Position numbers and translations under genes: made by a program. The notes under the pieces were generated by a model. The model worked only from the letters and a program-made list of their open reading frames with translations. It ran no database searches and was not told where the DNA came from. From the NCBI GenBank assembly GCA_943737045.1, contig CALSFV010000052.1, positions 496,001 to 560,000 on the forward strand: 64,000 bases of DNA, given 5' to 3'. This document shows positions 35,590-64,000 of this stretch, one piece after another (the stretch's first letter is position 1; each line of letters begins with the position of its first letter). The stretch is from Parapristionchus giblindavisi (lineage: Eukaryota > Nematoda > Chromadorea > Rhabditida > Diplogasteridae).

Positions 35590-37751
35590 AAAGCATGGTG
35601 GATTCTAAATAAAGTAAGAGATTACGGTAGAAATCTGGGAGCCTATACACATCATAGTGCGCGTTGAAACTCAAAAACCGTACTCAATTGGTTGCATTCA
35701 TATTAATTCACTATCATCGATAAGTTTCTTTAAGTATAGACAAACACTTGATAGACATACAGCTTTTGGTATATTTGATGAATTCACTAGCCACACATAT
35801 AGATATATTTTTTCCGTCAGAATAATTCGTTGGTGTAAGTTAATTCGATACTTAAAGAACCGATTGCTATTTTCAAGAAACGACATGATATGATCATTCT
35901 CCATTCTTTCGCAGAATTATGGTTTCATCACAATTTTTATCTTTTCTTCTCAAACTTTTCAGCTTTGTTGATGCCTTTTATCACTCCATGATCATTACTC
36001 CCTCTTCATCTCATAGTGAAAGTGTACATTCTTTTGGTTGTCTGTAGCCCGAACTGGAATGAAATGAAAGAAGTGAGATCTATTGTATGAACTCTGCAAT
36101 TTTCAGTCCCATCTAGCTTTCTATTTCTATATTTATCTCGGTCTTCATACAAGGGCATTAATGCTCAGATGGGGATGAGTCGGCGGTATTCATCACGGGT
36201 TGCATTCCACCAGTGCCTGATATGATAAATAATTGAATTGAATTGAATACGAGGGGTGTGAAAAATTTCCCGACCTTTCCCGAAATTTATTTCCCGGACT
36301 TTTTCGGGAAAACTTATTTCCCGATTTCCCGATAAAAAATGTCGGGAAATACGTTTCATGAAAAAAATGATTTTTCGGAGGAAAAAAGATTGTAATTGAA
36401 TATTTTAGAGAGAAAAAAATTAAATTACAATCTTACATAGTAGACTATCAAAGAGTTTTTTAGACAAACATATAAATATTAGACTATTCGTACAGTTTTC
36501 ATGTGTATGTTCACGTTGTTGTAGTAACACTAACGATAGAAATGAGATTTTCCATGCTATGTAAGATCGCAAAAAAATTTTGCAATCTAACTCAACCCCA
36601 TTGGGTAGAGGTTCACTTTCTGGAACCTAATATCCGAGACAGTGAATCTCCCCCACTAATTACTACTTTTGGTTCACTTATACCCAGTTCTACGACTTCA
36701 TTTGCATGTTTATTATGACCTATTTCAATTTTAATTTCTTTTCATTAGGCATCACTGCCACATTTCCAATATATCGTCTAATGACTCGATAAAAATAGGT
36801 GAAAACTGAATTCGACGACTTTCGTACCCGGAAAGTCGAAAATGGAAACACGAAATTTGAATTCGCGAAAGAAGTGCGGGAATTCAAATTCCGACTTTCC
36901 GTCACCGATTTTTTGCAGCCAAAATGGCAATTCAACTTCCTACTCGCTAAAAAAATGCAATCCGCTGAAATTCGCTATAGGAAAGTCGGAATTTGAATCC
37001 CGCACCTCTTTTCACGCGCGAATTTGAATTTCGTATTTCCATTTTGACTTTTTTAACCGGTGAAAAGTCGAGGTTTTCACCTTTTTTTAACGAGCCATGA
37101 GAGAGGGATCATAAGCAAGCCAAGCATCACATCATCCCATGACGCCTATGCAAATCCATCGTAATCTTCATCGACAAATTTTGAAATCTTCTCTTTCGTG
37201 ATTCGTTATTTGTCTCGTTTTGCGCGTAAGCATGTTGATAAAATCATAAACTATATATAAAGCACAATGGTTATCGCGTTTGTTACCGGTCACGCCCCCT
37301 TCTAATACTTTCCACGGCAGAGAGGTATCAGGAGTGCTTTTTCGTAAACAAATTTCGTGTTTAAACAAGTTGCTCTCTCTTTCTCTCTCTATATCCTCTC
37401 CCTACTCTTAAAGACTAATGAAAATTTTAAAAAAATTCTATTCATTAGAAAAAAATAATTAAAAGGAATCATCCGAAAATGATGGGTCTAAAAAAATCTT
37501 ACTGTGATGCTGTGATTGATACAATACACCTTTCCAGTAAATTAGTACCATCATAATTCCGGCCACAAAATTTCTGAACTATTTCTTTCTGTTAATTTGA
37601 TTTCTTTATTTGAAAAAAAAAACATTTCTCTCCCTTTAATTCTAATTTTAAAACGATGGTCTCAGTTCCTGACTTTTTATCAATCTTTTTATCAATATAT
37701 TTTTTCTCAATTTTTTGTGAAACGAATTTGAACTCCGGAGTTGACATTTAG
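35590..37751. other. intergenic, repeats upstream of Hsp70
   Basis: No supported gene. About 36260-36350 has repeated CCCG/CGGG words (TTTCCCGA). About 36790-37070 has repeated GAATTCAAATTCCGACTTTCC-like words also seen near 34070-34140. The 500 bp before the Hsp70 start are AT-rich with CT-rich tracts at 37370-37400. I did not find a clear heat-shock element with three adjoining NGAAN units. Confidence 0.45.
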
Positions 37752-45222
<7,471 letters not shown>

Positions 45223-45425
45223 TGATTTCCAGGATGATCTATCATTTTATTATGTTTTATTCAATTTGATTATACCCTGCTTTGTTTTTTTTTGCGATTT
45301 CAGTGTCTGATAAATGATATTTTTCATTAGTATTGTGAGATCGTGTCGAGAATACGGTATCTTCACTGTATCCATACCTTTTGTTTGTTCATTGAGCACA
45401 CATTGCTGGCATAAGTTCTTTATAG
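45223..45425 (+). other. short intercistronic region, possible operon junction
   Basis: Only 203 bp separate the Hsp70 stop from the next ATG on the same strand. It contains a T-rich tract ending TTTTTTTTTGCGATTTCAG (about 45284-45302), and TTCTTTATAG directly before the next ATG. Nematode operons typically have about 100-400 bp between genes with SL2-type trans-splicing, so co-transcription is plausible but unproven. Confidence 0.5.
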
Positions 45426-56147
<10,722 letters not shown>

Positions 56148-56654
56148 ATATTACATTCTATAAGATCATTGAATCAATCAATATTTCTTTCGATTATGTG
56201 TTAATTATTTCGTTCTTTTCAAATGGAAATAGCTATCATGTTCATTTTGATTTTCCTTGTTTTTTATGCTAGATACCTTTTATTATATATTTTATCATCG
56301 TGCGTATGCACGAAACGAGACAAATGATGGTAACGAGAGATAAAGGTTTAAAAATATCAAAAATATGTCTACTGATATCGATTTGCATAAGGGGCTTGGT
56401 CGGATGATATGCGAGGGTTGCAAGGGGTCGACGTGTATGTGCGAGGCTGTAGCAAGTGGAGGATATTGTGTGTGGTGAGGCTGCTGATAGACGTCGTCCT
56501 TGAGAATTAAAGGAAAAAAAATGATTTTCCCAATGTAAATCAAGTACATTTATGTTAATTAAGTAAAGATAGGATATAGTAGAGTCTCACAATTTTAACT
56601 TGAATATGCATGCAAACTTATACTTGTACATTATAACCTATTTATTACTTTTTT

Positions 56655-57330
56655 CTATTAAATGTGGAAGGAGGCAGACGAGTGTAAGACATCGATTTAT
56701 ACTTTATTGATTTATTGTTTATTGATTGATTCATTGATCTGATGATCTGAGTCAATGACATCCTGTAAATAGCAACATGTGTTGTGTGTTTTGACGCGAT
56801 CTCCACACATATTGACGCACAGATCTTGCAAAACTATGACGTCATATTACTAGAGGATAGAGTAGATAGTAACAAGTAGTAGTAGTAGGTAGTAATAGAT
56901 TGATGACGTCATAGTTTAGCCTATCACTATCTGACGTCAGGGAGTAGAGTTGTGGTAGTGTTATGCCCATCACGCAATGTACCGAACATGAGCCCAACCC
57001 GCAGTGTTCGGTTCTCGTCGCAAGTGAGGAAGGGAAGCACAAGATCCAATTGTTTTACAAATTTCTTACAAAAAGTCAATTATTTGCGCTGTATATCAAG
57101 CTGCAGTGTCCATGTATGCCTGCACAAAGTTCTGGTGAAGGATTGTCGAAGTATACGGTATATGTATCTTGTCTATATGCGGGATACGGTATCTATATCT
57201 TGTTTATGATGGGATGAAAGGCTAATGACTGAGAGTGTCTGAAAAGGAGAAGGAGAAATATCATAGAGTCTCTCTTGAATTTGAAATGCGGTCTCTATAG
57301 GTTGTGAAAACATAGTGGGTAGGGTGCGAC
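56655..57330 (+). repeat. partial duplicate of the cyn-4 3' region
   Basis: About 56740-57040 matches 30780-31060 (cyn-4 intron 18), and 57150-57330 matches 33690-33860 (cyn-4 3' flank). The match seems to begin at the exon 18 edge (GGAAGGAGGCAG). Cyn-4 exons 19-20 and the 1.8-kb foldback are absent. This is an unprocessed DNA-level copy with no coding potential. Confidence 0.65.
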
Positions 57331-57720
57331 GCAACCCGGTGTATTGGCGTTTCCTGTCGTCTATGACCTAATGAATGTTCATTTTCTTTCGATAAGAAGT
57401 GGTATTAGACCGGATAGATATTTATAGCTTAACTTATCTTGCACGTCCGGACAATTCTCTATATTATACAGTACGAATTTTTTGATTTAAAATTCGAAAA
57501 AGCTCTTGAGGAAAAATTAACCTTAAATGTCTAAAGAAATCACGGAACGCTTTAGATATAGCTAGAACATAATCGAAAGCATGAATTGAATCTTGTAAAA
57601 AATGATGTAGCTAATGTTATCTATAGTATCATATCTCATTATCCGTTCCTTCCTGCATCACCTCTTCCTTCTCACTATCAGATCACATTTCCTCCATTCC
57701 TCGCTCCTCCCATCCTCTCC
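57331..57720. other. intergenic, no gene seen
   Basis: AT-rich sequence without supported features, leading into the pyrimidine tract. Confidence 0.45.
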
Positions 57721-57769
<49 letters not shown>

Positions 57770-57870
57770 TCCTCCCTCTACTCTCTCTCTCTCTCTCTCT
57801 CTCGCTCACCCTCTCCTCCCTCTACTCTCTCTCTCTCCTCCCCTCATCCTCTCTCCCTCTACCCCTCTTT
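57721..57870. repeat. CT-rich low-complexity tract
   Basis: Long runs of CTCTCT interrupted by CCCTCTCCTCC. Open frames across it are low-complexity artefacts. The GA-rich tract at 58140-58305 is its approximate complement. Confidence 0.92.
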
Positions 57871-57904
57871 TCAGTACCTGCCACAGAATCAATGATTCTA
57901 TCCG

Positions 57905-57942
57905 CTTGGCATGGTGCCAAGTTTTCTTGGCACACCGCCAAG
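57905..57942. repeat. short stem-loop built from TTGGC/GCCAA
   Basis: Outer stem CTTGGC/GCCAAG and inner stem GTGCCAAG/CTTGGCAC around a TTTT loop, with a 3-nt internal loop. It could be a small structured RNA motif or chance; no transcript evidence. Confidence 0.45.
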
Positions 57943-58139
57943 AATTCAGTGATAAATCACAGATTATCACAACAGTGAGTGAAGATTAAGATAAGTAGAA
58001 ATTAATACGAGGATGCATGAGTGGTCAGAGACAGAGCGAGAGACAATGGATATATGAGAGAGTCCAGAGAGATGGAAGGGCGAGAGAACGTGTGATTATG
58101 AGAGGGGCTGGATCAAGATGTAACATGACACCTGGTGGA

Positions 58140-58305
58140 TGGAGAGGAAGATGGGGAGAGGGAGAGAAGGAGAGAAGGAGAGGGAGAGAGAGAGAGGGAG
58201 AAAGAGAGGCAGAGGGAGAGGCAGAGAGAGGGAGAGAAGGAGAGGGAGAGAGAGGGAGAAAGAGAGGCAGAGGGAGAGAAGGAGAGAAGGAGAGGGAGAG
58301 GGCCT
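58140..58305. repeat. GA-rich low-complexity tract
   Basis: GAGAGGGAGAGA-type repeats, complementary to 57721-57870. The two tracts could pair as a loose foldback of about 600 bp. Confidence 0.92.
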
Positions 58306-58599
58306 CAGGGCACTTTTTCCTCTCACGACTCAATGTACCCATTGAGTGATCGGCAGGAATCGATTATTATCGCTAAATATATTTCCTCTTCTCACGTTGA
58401 TTTCCTCTCTAATGTTGTGTTCAAAAATAATGAAAAGAAAAGATAATCAGAGAAAACTACTCGTTTCACATAGTCTCTCGCCTATTTTTCTATTCTTTTC
58501 GAAAAAAGGAGTAGAAGTGCGTTGTCCTTGATTTGCTTCGTATTGGCGACCGAAATCGCGATTAATCGCAGGTAAATTAAAGATAAGATTGTCAAAGTC

Positions 58600-58716
58600 A
58601 CACCAGAGCTAATTTGAAACAATCCGCACTGTCAATGCGCTGTCGTAGTCGTAGACAGCGATAACAATAGAGTGTGACCAGAGATTCTAATTATCTCGTG
58701 GTATGCTTTTAGTCGC
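58600..58716. mobile_element. palindromic MITE family M1, copy 5
   Basis: CAGAGCTAATTTGAAACAATC, CGCACTGTCAATGCGCTGTC and GATTCTAATTATCTCGTGG show the family arms. Intergenic. Confidence 0.65.
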
Positions 58717-59204
58717 TATATTTCTATTTAGTATGATAAATCAGAAAGACCGGAGTTCGTTCGCTAACTAATTCCGCCCATATTTCCCTTCTTTCTCTAT
58801 CCAAACTGAGATCCATGTCAGCTAGTGTCATAATAGCGTGACTACGAAAGATTGTTGTCGATCAAATATTATTATATGTCATTTAATATTATTATTATTA
58901 TGAGTCAAATGTCATCCAGATGGCTTCGTCTCAAGTGTTCATTTGCTTTTCTTACACTCATTCATGTATTCAACTAGCTCCACTTCGACCCAAAATATTT
59001 GTTCACTTCAAAAGTAGCGAAACGAAGAAAAACACCTACATTTTGTACACAGACTCTCGTCGTTTTTAGCTTTTTTTTTCTTTGAATTTTGTTTTTGCGA
59101 CTTGTTCTTATAATCGATGTATTTCGAGCTTTCACACATCGTTTCCATTAAATTTTTTAAATTTAAAATCTACCAACTCTCTATTTCTTTCTTTGGCGGA
59201 AAGA

Positions 59205-59326
59205 GTATGTACAGAAACGATTCTTTAAAGTCTCCACTAGCAACGTTCTGTCGTACACAAAGAAAGCGAGAAAGCATTGCCAAAACGGAGAGTTTTGAAT
59301 TATATTGGCGTGCGCCTTTAAAGGTG
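59205..59326. mobile_element. palindromic MITE family M1, copy 6
   Basis: ACAAAGAAAGCGAGAAAGCA, TTGCCAAAACGGAGAGTTTT and GGCGTGCGCCTTTAAAGG mark the right half clearly; the left half is diverged. Confidence 0.65.
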
Positions 59327-59549
59327 ATATCTGAAATGAAATATAAAAAGTTGCGCATTGCTTCTATTTATTATAAATTTAATTAAATTAAGAATAGCCA
59401 CTATGACTCATCTTCTAAATTTAGTTTTATTTATTTAAAAACATGTTATTTATCGGTCATTTGCACATTTCCCGATCTATACTTCGATAATATAGAGAGA
59501 GGGATTAATGATCTCGGATCGATGCAATTGACCGAGATACATGTTAAAG

Positions 59550-59665
59550 GAATATCCCAAGTAAATTTTCCTCTTCGCTTTGGCAACGCTCTCTCGCTTT
59601 CCATATCTACTAGAGAAAGATATCAGAGCGAAGATACTTAAATGTGCTGGGGGGTGTCTGGCTCT
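59550..59665. mobile_element. palindromic MITE family M1, copy 7 (diverged)
   Basis: CTCTTCGCTTTGGCAACGCTC and CTCTCGCTTTC are followed by a weak inverse (CAGAGCGAAG) and GGGGGGTGTC. Intergenic. Confidence 0.5.
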
Positions 59666-60118
59666 AACAGAAAAGTATCTTTCCCGATGGTTCTGTCTTT
59701 CATCGAATTTGGCATACTTCTTGAGCGAAACTCTGAATTATACATTAAGTCTCAGCGAAACAAACAACGAAAACTAATGAGGCAGTTGCAACTCAACGTT
59801 GACATTGGTTACGGTTACTTTAGGAATGAAATGAAAAGAAAAGAGTGCGGAAAATTCGGTTTTCCTCTAAAAGTCGATTAGAATGGGTCCAATTCTTTCG
59901 TATTTATATTATTTTTTTGTATCAATTACATAATTTCTTTATTTTTGTTTGAGTAAATTAAATATTTTGGCTTCTAACGATTTCATATTCTCCATGCTCT
60001 TCTTAATTAATGACGATACTGTTTTTCACCTCCTTGCGTTCTTCGATAATTGATCATCCATATTTCATAAAATAATCGTTATTCGATAATCAATTATCGA
60101 TATATCGGCAGAGTTACA
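59666..60118. other. intergenic, upstream of the bestrophin gene
   Basis: AT-rich, no gene seen. The bestrophin promoter probably lies here or further left. Confidence 0.45.
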
Positions 60119-60151
60119 GAGATGCGAAGGAGAGAAATCAGAATAAGATGA
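60119..60151 (+). promoter_or_regulatory. bestrophin leader: 3' splice site and uORF overlapping the start
   Basis: GTTACAG ends at 60119. An ATG at 60122 opens a nine-codon frame that stops with TGA at 60149-60151, overlapping the bestrophin ATG (60148) as ATGA. If the leader is trans-spliced at 60119, the uORF stays in the mRNA and could lower translation or act by termination-reinitiation. Confidence 0.5.
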
Positions 60152-63100
60152 CGATATCGTATTCTGATAAGTTCCTGAATCTTCTTTTGAGATGGAAGGT
60201 AGGACACATCACTTACTTGTATGAACTAAAATGGCTTAATTTATTTTATTTTGCTTCTTTATTCCATAAAATATATGTTCATAGACATATTATTCATTAT
60301 TAGTGGAAACACGCCGCTCTTTGGCACTCTTTCGATAATACAAGAACCCGGGAAGGTTTCAAATTATTATAGTCCAATGAATTACATTCTATATACGTGT
60401 TTTTATTGAGTAGTCAAAACGTATCCCTTTCGGCCTGCCAATAGAAATAGAAAAAAGCAAAATAAAAAAAAAATAAAAAACTTGCGTATTCATCTATTTT
60501 AATACGCCCGACAACTTAAAAATTAAAAAAAAGTTATAGTATTTTCACGCCTCTTTTAATTGAGCAATCGGATGCTTTTAGAACAATAGAGAATTCATTT
60601 ATCCAATGAAACTTATCTGAACTAGTTCAAGGAGATTGCTACTCTTGGAATAATTAAATAACCTGTTCAAAAGTAGCAAAGAAAAGCAGAGAAAACTCTC
60701 CCCCTATATAAACTTATTGACACGTAGATTGGCAAATAAATAAATAAATTAAATAATTAAATAAATAATTAAATAAACAAATAAATAAATAAACATCTGC
60801 AGGGTTCGTTATGGAAAGCGATCTGGAAGCATCTTCTGCTCTTTCTCACAATGTACTATGCTATCAATGCCGTTTACAGGTTCATCATTATTAAATTAAT
60901 ATGTGATTTTTAATAATATTTTAAATTGTTACTGGTTTCGTGTCATATTATCTGCATTTCTGCAAATACTAAAATCTATACGTAGGGTGGTGCTTTAACT
61001 TTTCTGTTTTAGAGTCTAGGCCTCTCTGGAATGATTATTTTTTAACAAACCCTAACTAATTAGTTCTGGCAAAGCTCTCTCATTTCTTTGTATACGTGAC
61101 AATGTTGTCAAAGCAGAGAGTAAAATTAGCACGGGATGTGCCTTTAAAGGGAGCGTAACCTCACTCAATGGTTTCTTCGACGCGCAATGCTCTCTCGTTG
61201 TTAGAGAACAGAGAAATAGTGTGCACAATGAAGAGACCATTGAGAGAGGTTACGCTCCCTTTAAGTGATCCGAGACAAGAACTGGACGAAAAAAGATTTG
61301 ACGTAGGGCACTTTATCACTTGGCAAATCCTCGAACGAGATAGCGGGACAAAGTGAGAAAGCAGAGAAAGAGAGAAATAAAGAGTCAGACATCGGAGTGA
61401 TTGGGACTAAGAATAGACTGGGATGTTCTGTGAGAAGGGAAGAGCAAATGATCGATCATCAATCCACAAATGATGACTGAATGAGGGAAATAATAATCAT
61501 AATAATTTTTTTATGCGGGTGCGTAATGAATAATATGTGAATGTGATATGTGAATCGTGAAAAATGCTTTTTTTATTGTCATAGAGGAGTAAAGAATTGG
61601 GGTGGCACTCCAAGTTAATTCGAAACTCTCCGCTCTGGCTACACTCTCCCGCTTTCTCTGTCAACGAAAGAGTATTGCCAATGAGGAAAGTAAAATTGTG
61701 GTGTCGCTTTAATCAGTGACATGAGTAAATCGATGAGCGGGGAAATTTAAATAATGAAATACAAATATGAAACATACGAAATTCAAATATGAAATGTTCG
61801 TTGGTAATTGTATAATATAAAATATATTTTATGTGAGATGCTGAAGTTATCGGATAGTTTTAGATGAAAGAAGATTTAATTAATCTATGAAACTCATCTG
61901 AACACAGAAAAATGCTTTATTTTTGCCTTTTCTGAATAACTTCTGAGTACAGTTCCCTTAATTTCATGACAAATGAACATTAAGGCGCATTATTATTTTT
62001 ATTTTATTTTGTAAAATTATTTAGATTTAGCATTACTGTAAACGTATACTAATTATCATTAATTTTTATATAAAATTAAAAAAAAATTAATTTAAATATT
62101 TATTTTTAAATAATTAATTAAAATTACACTATTTGCAGGTTTGTCATGACGGAAGAACAGCAAAAGGTCTTCTTACGATATATTATTGTATTCGATGAAT
62201 TCACTAAATTTATCCCCTTGACGTTTCTGCTCGGTTTCTACGTAGCGATGATTGTGAGGAGGTGAGTCTATTGTGCATTCGGTCTATTCTTATATATTAA
62301 TATATATATATATATATATATTATAATAAATGAGTTTATACACTATTTTAAATGAGTACGTAATTAATTAGGTAAAGAATTTGCAAGAATAAAAACAACC
62401 CAGGAAAGGTGCAGATTCTGGGTTAGGTTTGTATCTTTTTCGCCGAATTTGCGCAACTCAATGTGGTAGTGACAGTTATGATATTCGAGGTATTTATTTA
62501 TTTATCAAAAATAACTTTTCCAGATGGTGGGCGTGCTGTCAGCTCATCTCCTGGCCAGATCATCTGCTATTCAATATTTCTGCACTGATCAGAGGACACG
62601 ATCAATCCACCAATCCGAGCGCTGATGTATGCATTTTTGAACTTTGATCTTTTTTACCTTGTTAGCACTTTAAACTTTGATCTTTGAACTTTTATTCGCT
62701 GAAAAATAATCGCACCTGAATCATCAAGAATCGCCTGAATCCTATGAGTCTTATTAATTGTGACAGATTCTTAAACCCGGTTTTATTTGAAAAATGAAGG
62801 AGCTAAAAAGCCTGGGGGTATAATTGTTTTCTGAGCTGATAGCTTTATAATATCGATTGGTGAATGCACCTGTTGTTAACGTGAACCTATACAACTTCCT
62901 TCTCTCTCATTCTCTTCTTCATCTCCTTCCACTTAAACCCAATAGACAAATTGTCTTGTCTGTTCTGGTCTTGCTCATTCTACTACTGAATTTATTCTCT
63001 ACCTCTCCCTATCACCTCCTTCTCACTCTCCTTCCGCCTCCCCTGATGTAAAGTAGCAGCTAGAGGGAGAGGTAGAAAGAGAGGTAGAGGTAGAGGGAGA

Positions 63101-63728
63101 GTTGGGGAAGAGGTAGAGAGAGGAAGGAGGAAACTAGAGTGATAGATGAAGCGAATATCATGCAGAGACTGAGTGATGAGCGAAAAAAAAGAATTGTTTA
63201 TTCTCTGAAAATCATTTTGCCAAGCAATTTTTCTAGTCAAAATGAATCACTAAATAAATTCTGCATTGTGAAATGTCCTATGTGTGATTTTCAAAAATCG
63301 TGAAAAGAAAAGGAAAACAGAGAAATAATCCCTCGTTTTACAAGCTCTCTCGTCTTTTTTTCATTGAACAACTTTTGACCAGAGCATTTCAGTACCATGA
63401 AATAGTGCGAGTAATGAAAATGTGCAACTATATCTACATATTCACGCTGTTTCATTATTGCTACATAAAGACACACAACTAACATTTAAAAAAATTGTTC
63501 CAGAACGTATAGTCATAAAAAGTACTTGATATCACTGTCGCTCACGATTAAGATTTTGAGAATCTAAAAAAATATTCATAAGTAGCGAGCAGAGTTCGTG
63601 CTAGTTAAAGATTCTAATTGACAGATTTCTCAGGATGAAGCTCGTATCATCCGAAGGACCATCGCTCGTTACGCGGTCCTCACTTCAGTCCTCGCATGGA
63701 GGAGTATCTCATTACGAGTGCTCATGAG
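60148..63728 (+). CDS. bestrophin-family anion channel, 5' part, runs off the window
   Basis: Ca2+-regulated chloride or anion channel of the plasma membrane (family knowledge). Exons: 60148-60198, 60803-60879, 62139-62261, 62524-62626, 63625-63728; phases agree and the gene continues past 64000. The protein starts MTISYSDKFLNLLLRWKGS, the N-terminal bestrophin pattern. The first membrane helix is HLLLFLTMYYAINAVYR, followed by FIPLTFLLGFYVAMIVRRWW with the conserved Phe/Pro/Leu stretch that lines the channel neck. Then come LISWPD and RIIRRTIARYAVLTSVLAWR. About 152 of the usual 400-500 residues are present. Nematodes carry many bestrophin paralogues, so the orthologue cannot be named. Introns contain three M1 MITEs and another hairpin. 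Confidence 0.93.
61040..61147. mobile_element. palindromic MITE family M1, copy 8
   Basis: AACTAATTAGTTCTGGCAAAG, CTCTCTCATTTC and AAATTAGCACGGGATGTGCC are present. In bestrophin intron 2, abutting a second hairpin at 61146. Confidence 0.65.
61146..61264. repeat. 119-bp hairpin element
   Basis: AAAGGGAGCGTAACCTC and its inverse GAGGTTACGCTCCCTTT form the ends, and CTCAATGGT pairs with ACCATTGAG. The centre resembles that of M1 (CAATGCTCTCTCG), so it may be a sister family. Confidence 0.82.
61603..61715. mobile_element. palindromic MITE family M1, copy 9
   Basis: AATTCGAAACTCTCCGCTCTGG, CTACACTCTCCCGCTTTC and the inverse AAGTAAAATTGTGG with GTCGCTTTAA are present. In bestrophin intron 2. Confidence 0.7.
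62870..63130. repeat. CT-rich then GA-rich low-complexity inverted tracts
   Basis: About 62885-63050 is pyrimidine-rich (CTCTCCTTCCG) and 63060-63125 purine-rich (GAGGGAGAGGTAGA), so they can pair. Open frames across them are artefacts. In bestrophin intron 4. Confidence 0.75.
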
Positions 63729-63789
63729 GTACTGCAACATAATATAATATTATGAATGTTAGATGTGCGAGAGAGAACGACCGCTCATC

Positions 63790-63898
63790 ACTTAAAGGCA
63801 CACCCTTGTACGATTTGAAACCCGCTCTGGCAACACTCTCTCGTACACAAAAAAAGCGAGATATTGTGACCTGAGAGTTTCAACTTAGCTCGGTTTTG
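63790..63898. mobile_element. palindromic MITE family M1, copy 10
   Basis: TTAAAGGCACACCCTTGTAC, CCGCTCTGGCAACACTCTC and GAGAGTTTCAACTTAGCTCGG form the two arms. In the bestrophin intron that reaches the window edge. Confidence 0.72.
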
Positions 63899-64000
63899 CT
63901 TATCAGTATTGCTGTTCGCTAGTATTGCTTACTGTCCGAGGAAAAAGCTAGCTAAACATGTACTTCTGCTATGAAACTACGCGTTTTCGATTATAATTAC

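Noticed and set aside
57586..58446. Leu/Ser-rich and Glu/Arg-rich open frames
   Set aside because: Translations of CT and GA low-complexity tracts.

Overview
The window looks like nuclear DNA of a nematode, probably a rhabditid or diplogastrid. Genes are split into many small exons, often with introns of 38-60 nt that end in TTTCAG-like sites. In all six recognised genes the start codon lies 0-28 nt after a 3' splice site, as expected if mRNAs are trans-spliced to a leader. The bestrophin begins with MTISY, typical of nematode bestrophins. The rest is AT-rich, full of TTACGGTA-type words, and packed with mobile-element debris.

Layout. 1-2432: intergenic repeats and foldback elements. 2433-16911 (-): a 14-exon UPF1-like superfamily 1 helicase, with a tandem array of six Helitron-like units (about 8.7 kb) inside its 8.8-kb intron 5. 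16912-21332: mostly non-coding, with a possible three-exon gene or pseudogene on + and two inverted satellite blocks. 21333-25474 (-): mitochondrial ribosomal protein L10. 25699-33300 (+): U-box cyclophilin (PPIL2 / CYN-4 type), divergent from L10 across a 224-bp gap. 33301-37751: intergenic, with a complete non-autonomous hAT element. 37752-45222 (+): a divergent cytosolic-type Hsp70 lacking the C-terminal EEVD. 45426-56147 (+): a 40-exon gene of about 1,392 codons that I do not recognise, only 203 bp downstream of the Hsp70, so possibly in an operon. 56148-60147: intergenic repeats. 60148 to the right edge (+): N-terminal part of a bestrophin anion channel.

Functionally this is a mix of housekeeping genes (mitochondrial translation, splicing-associated cyclophilin, chaperone) and a channel. 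No shared pathway is evident beyond the possible Hsp70/downstream-gene operon.

The most unusual property is the density of long inverted repeats, many of them in introns. Several element families can be defined here, three with matched target-site duplications: hAT-type MITEs with 8-bp duplications, GAGGCC-ended foldbacks with about 4-bp duplications, and TA-flanked MITEs. Also present are a Tc1-like CAGT-ended foldback, a roughly 110-130-bp palindromic MITE present at least ten times, tRNA-like SINE copies, and the Helitron-like array. Exon models were built by hand from splice sites and reading-frame continuity. They are frame-consistent but untested against RNA or databases.
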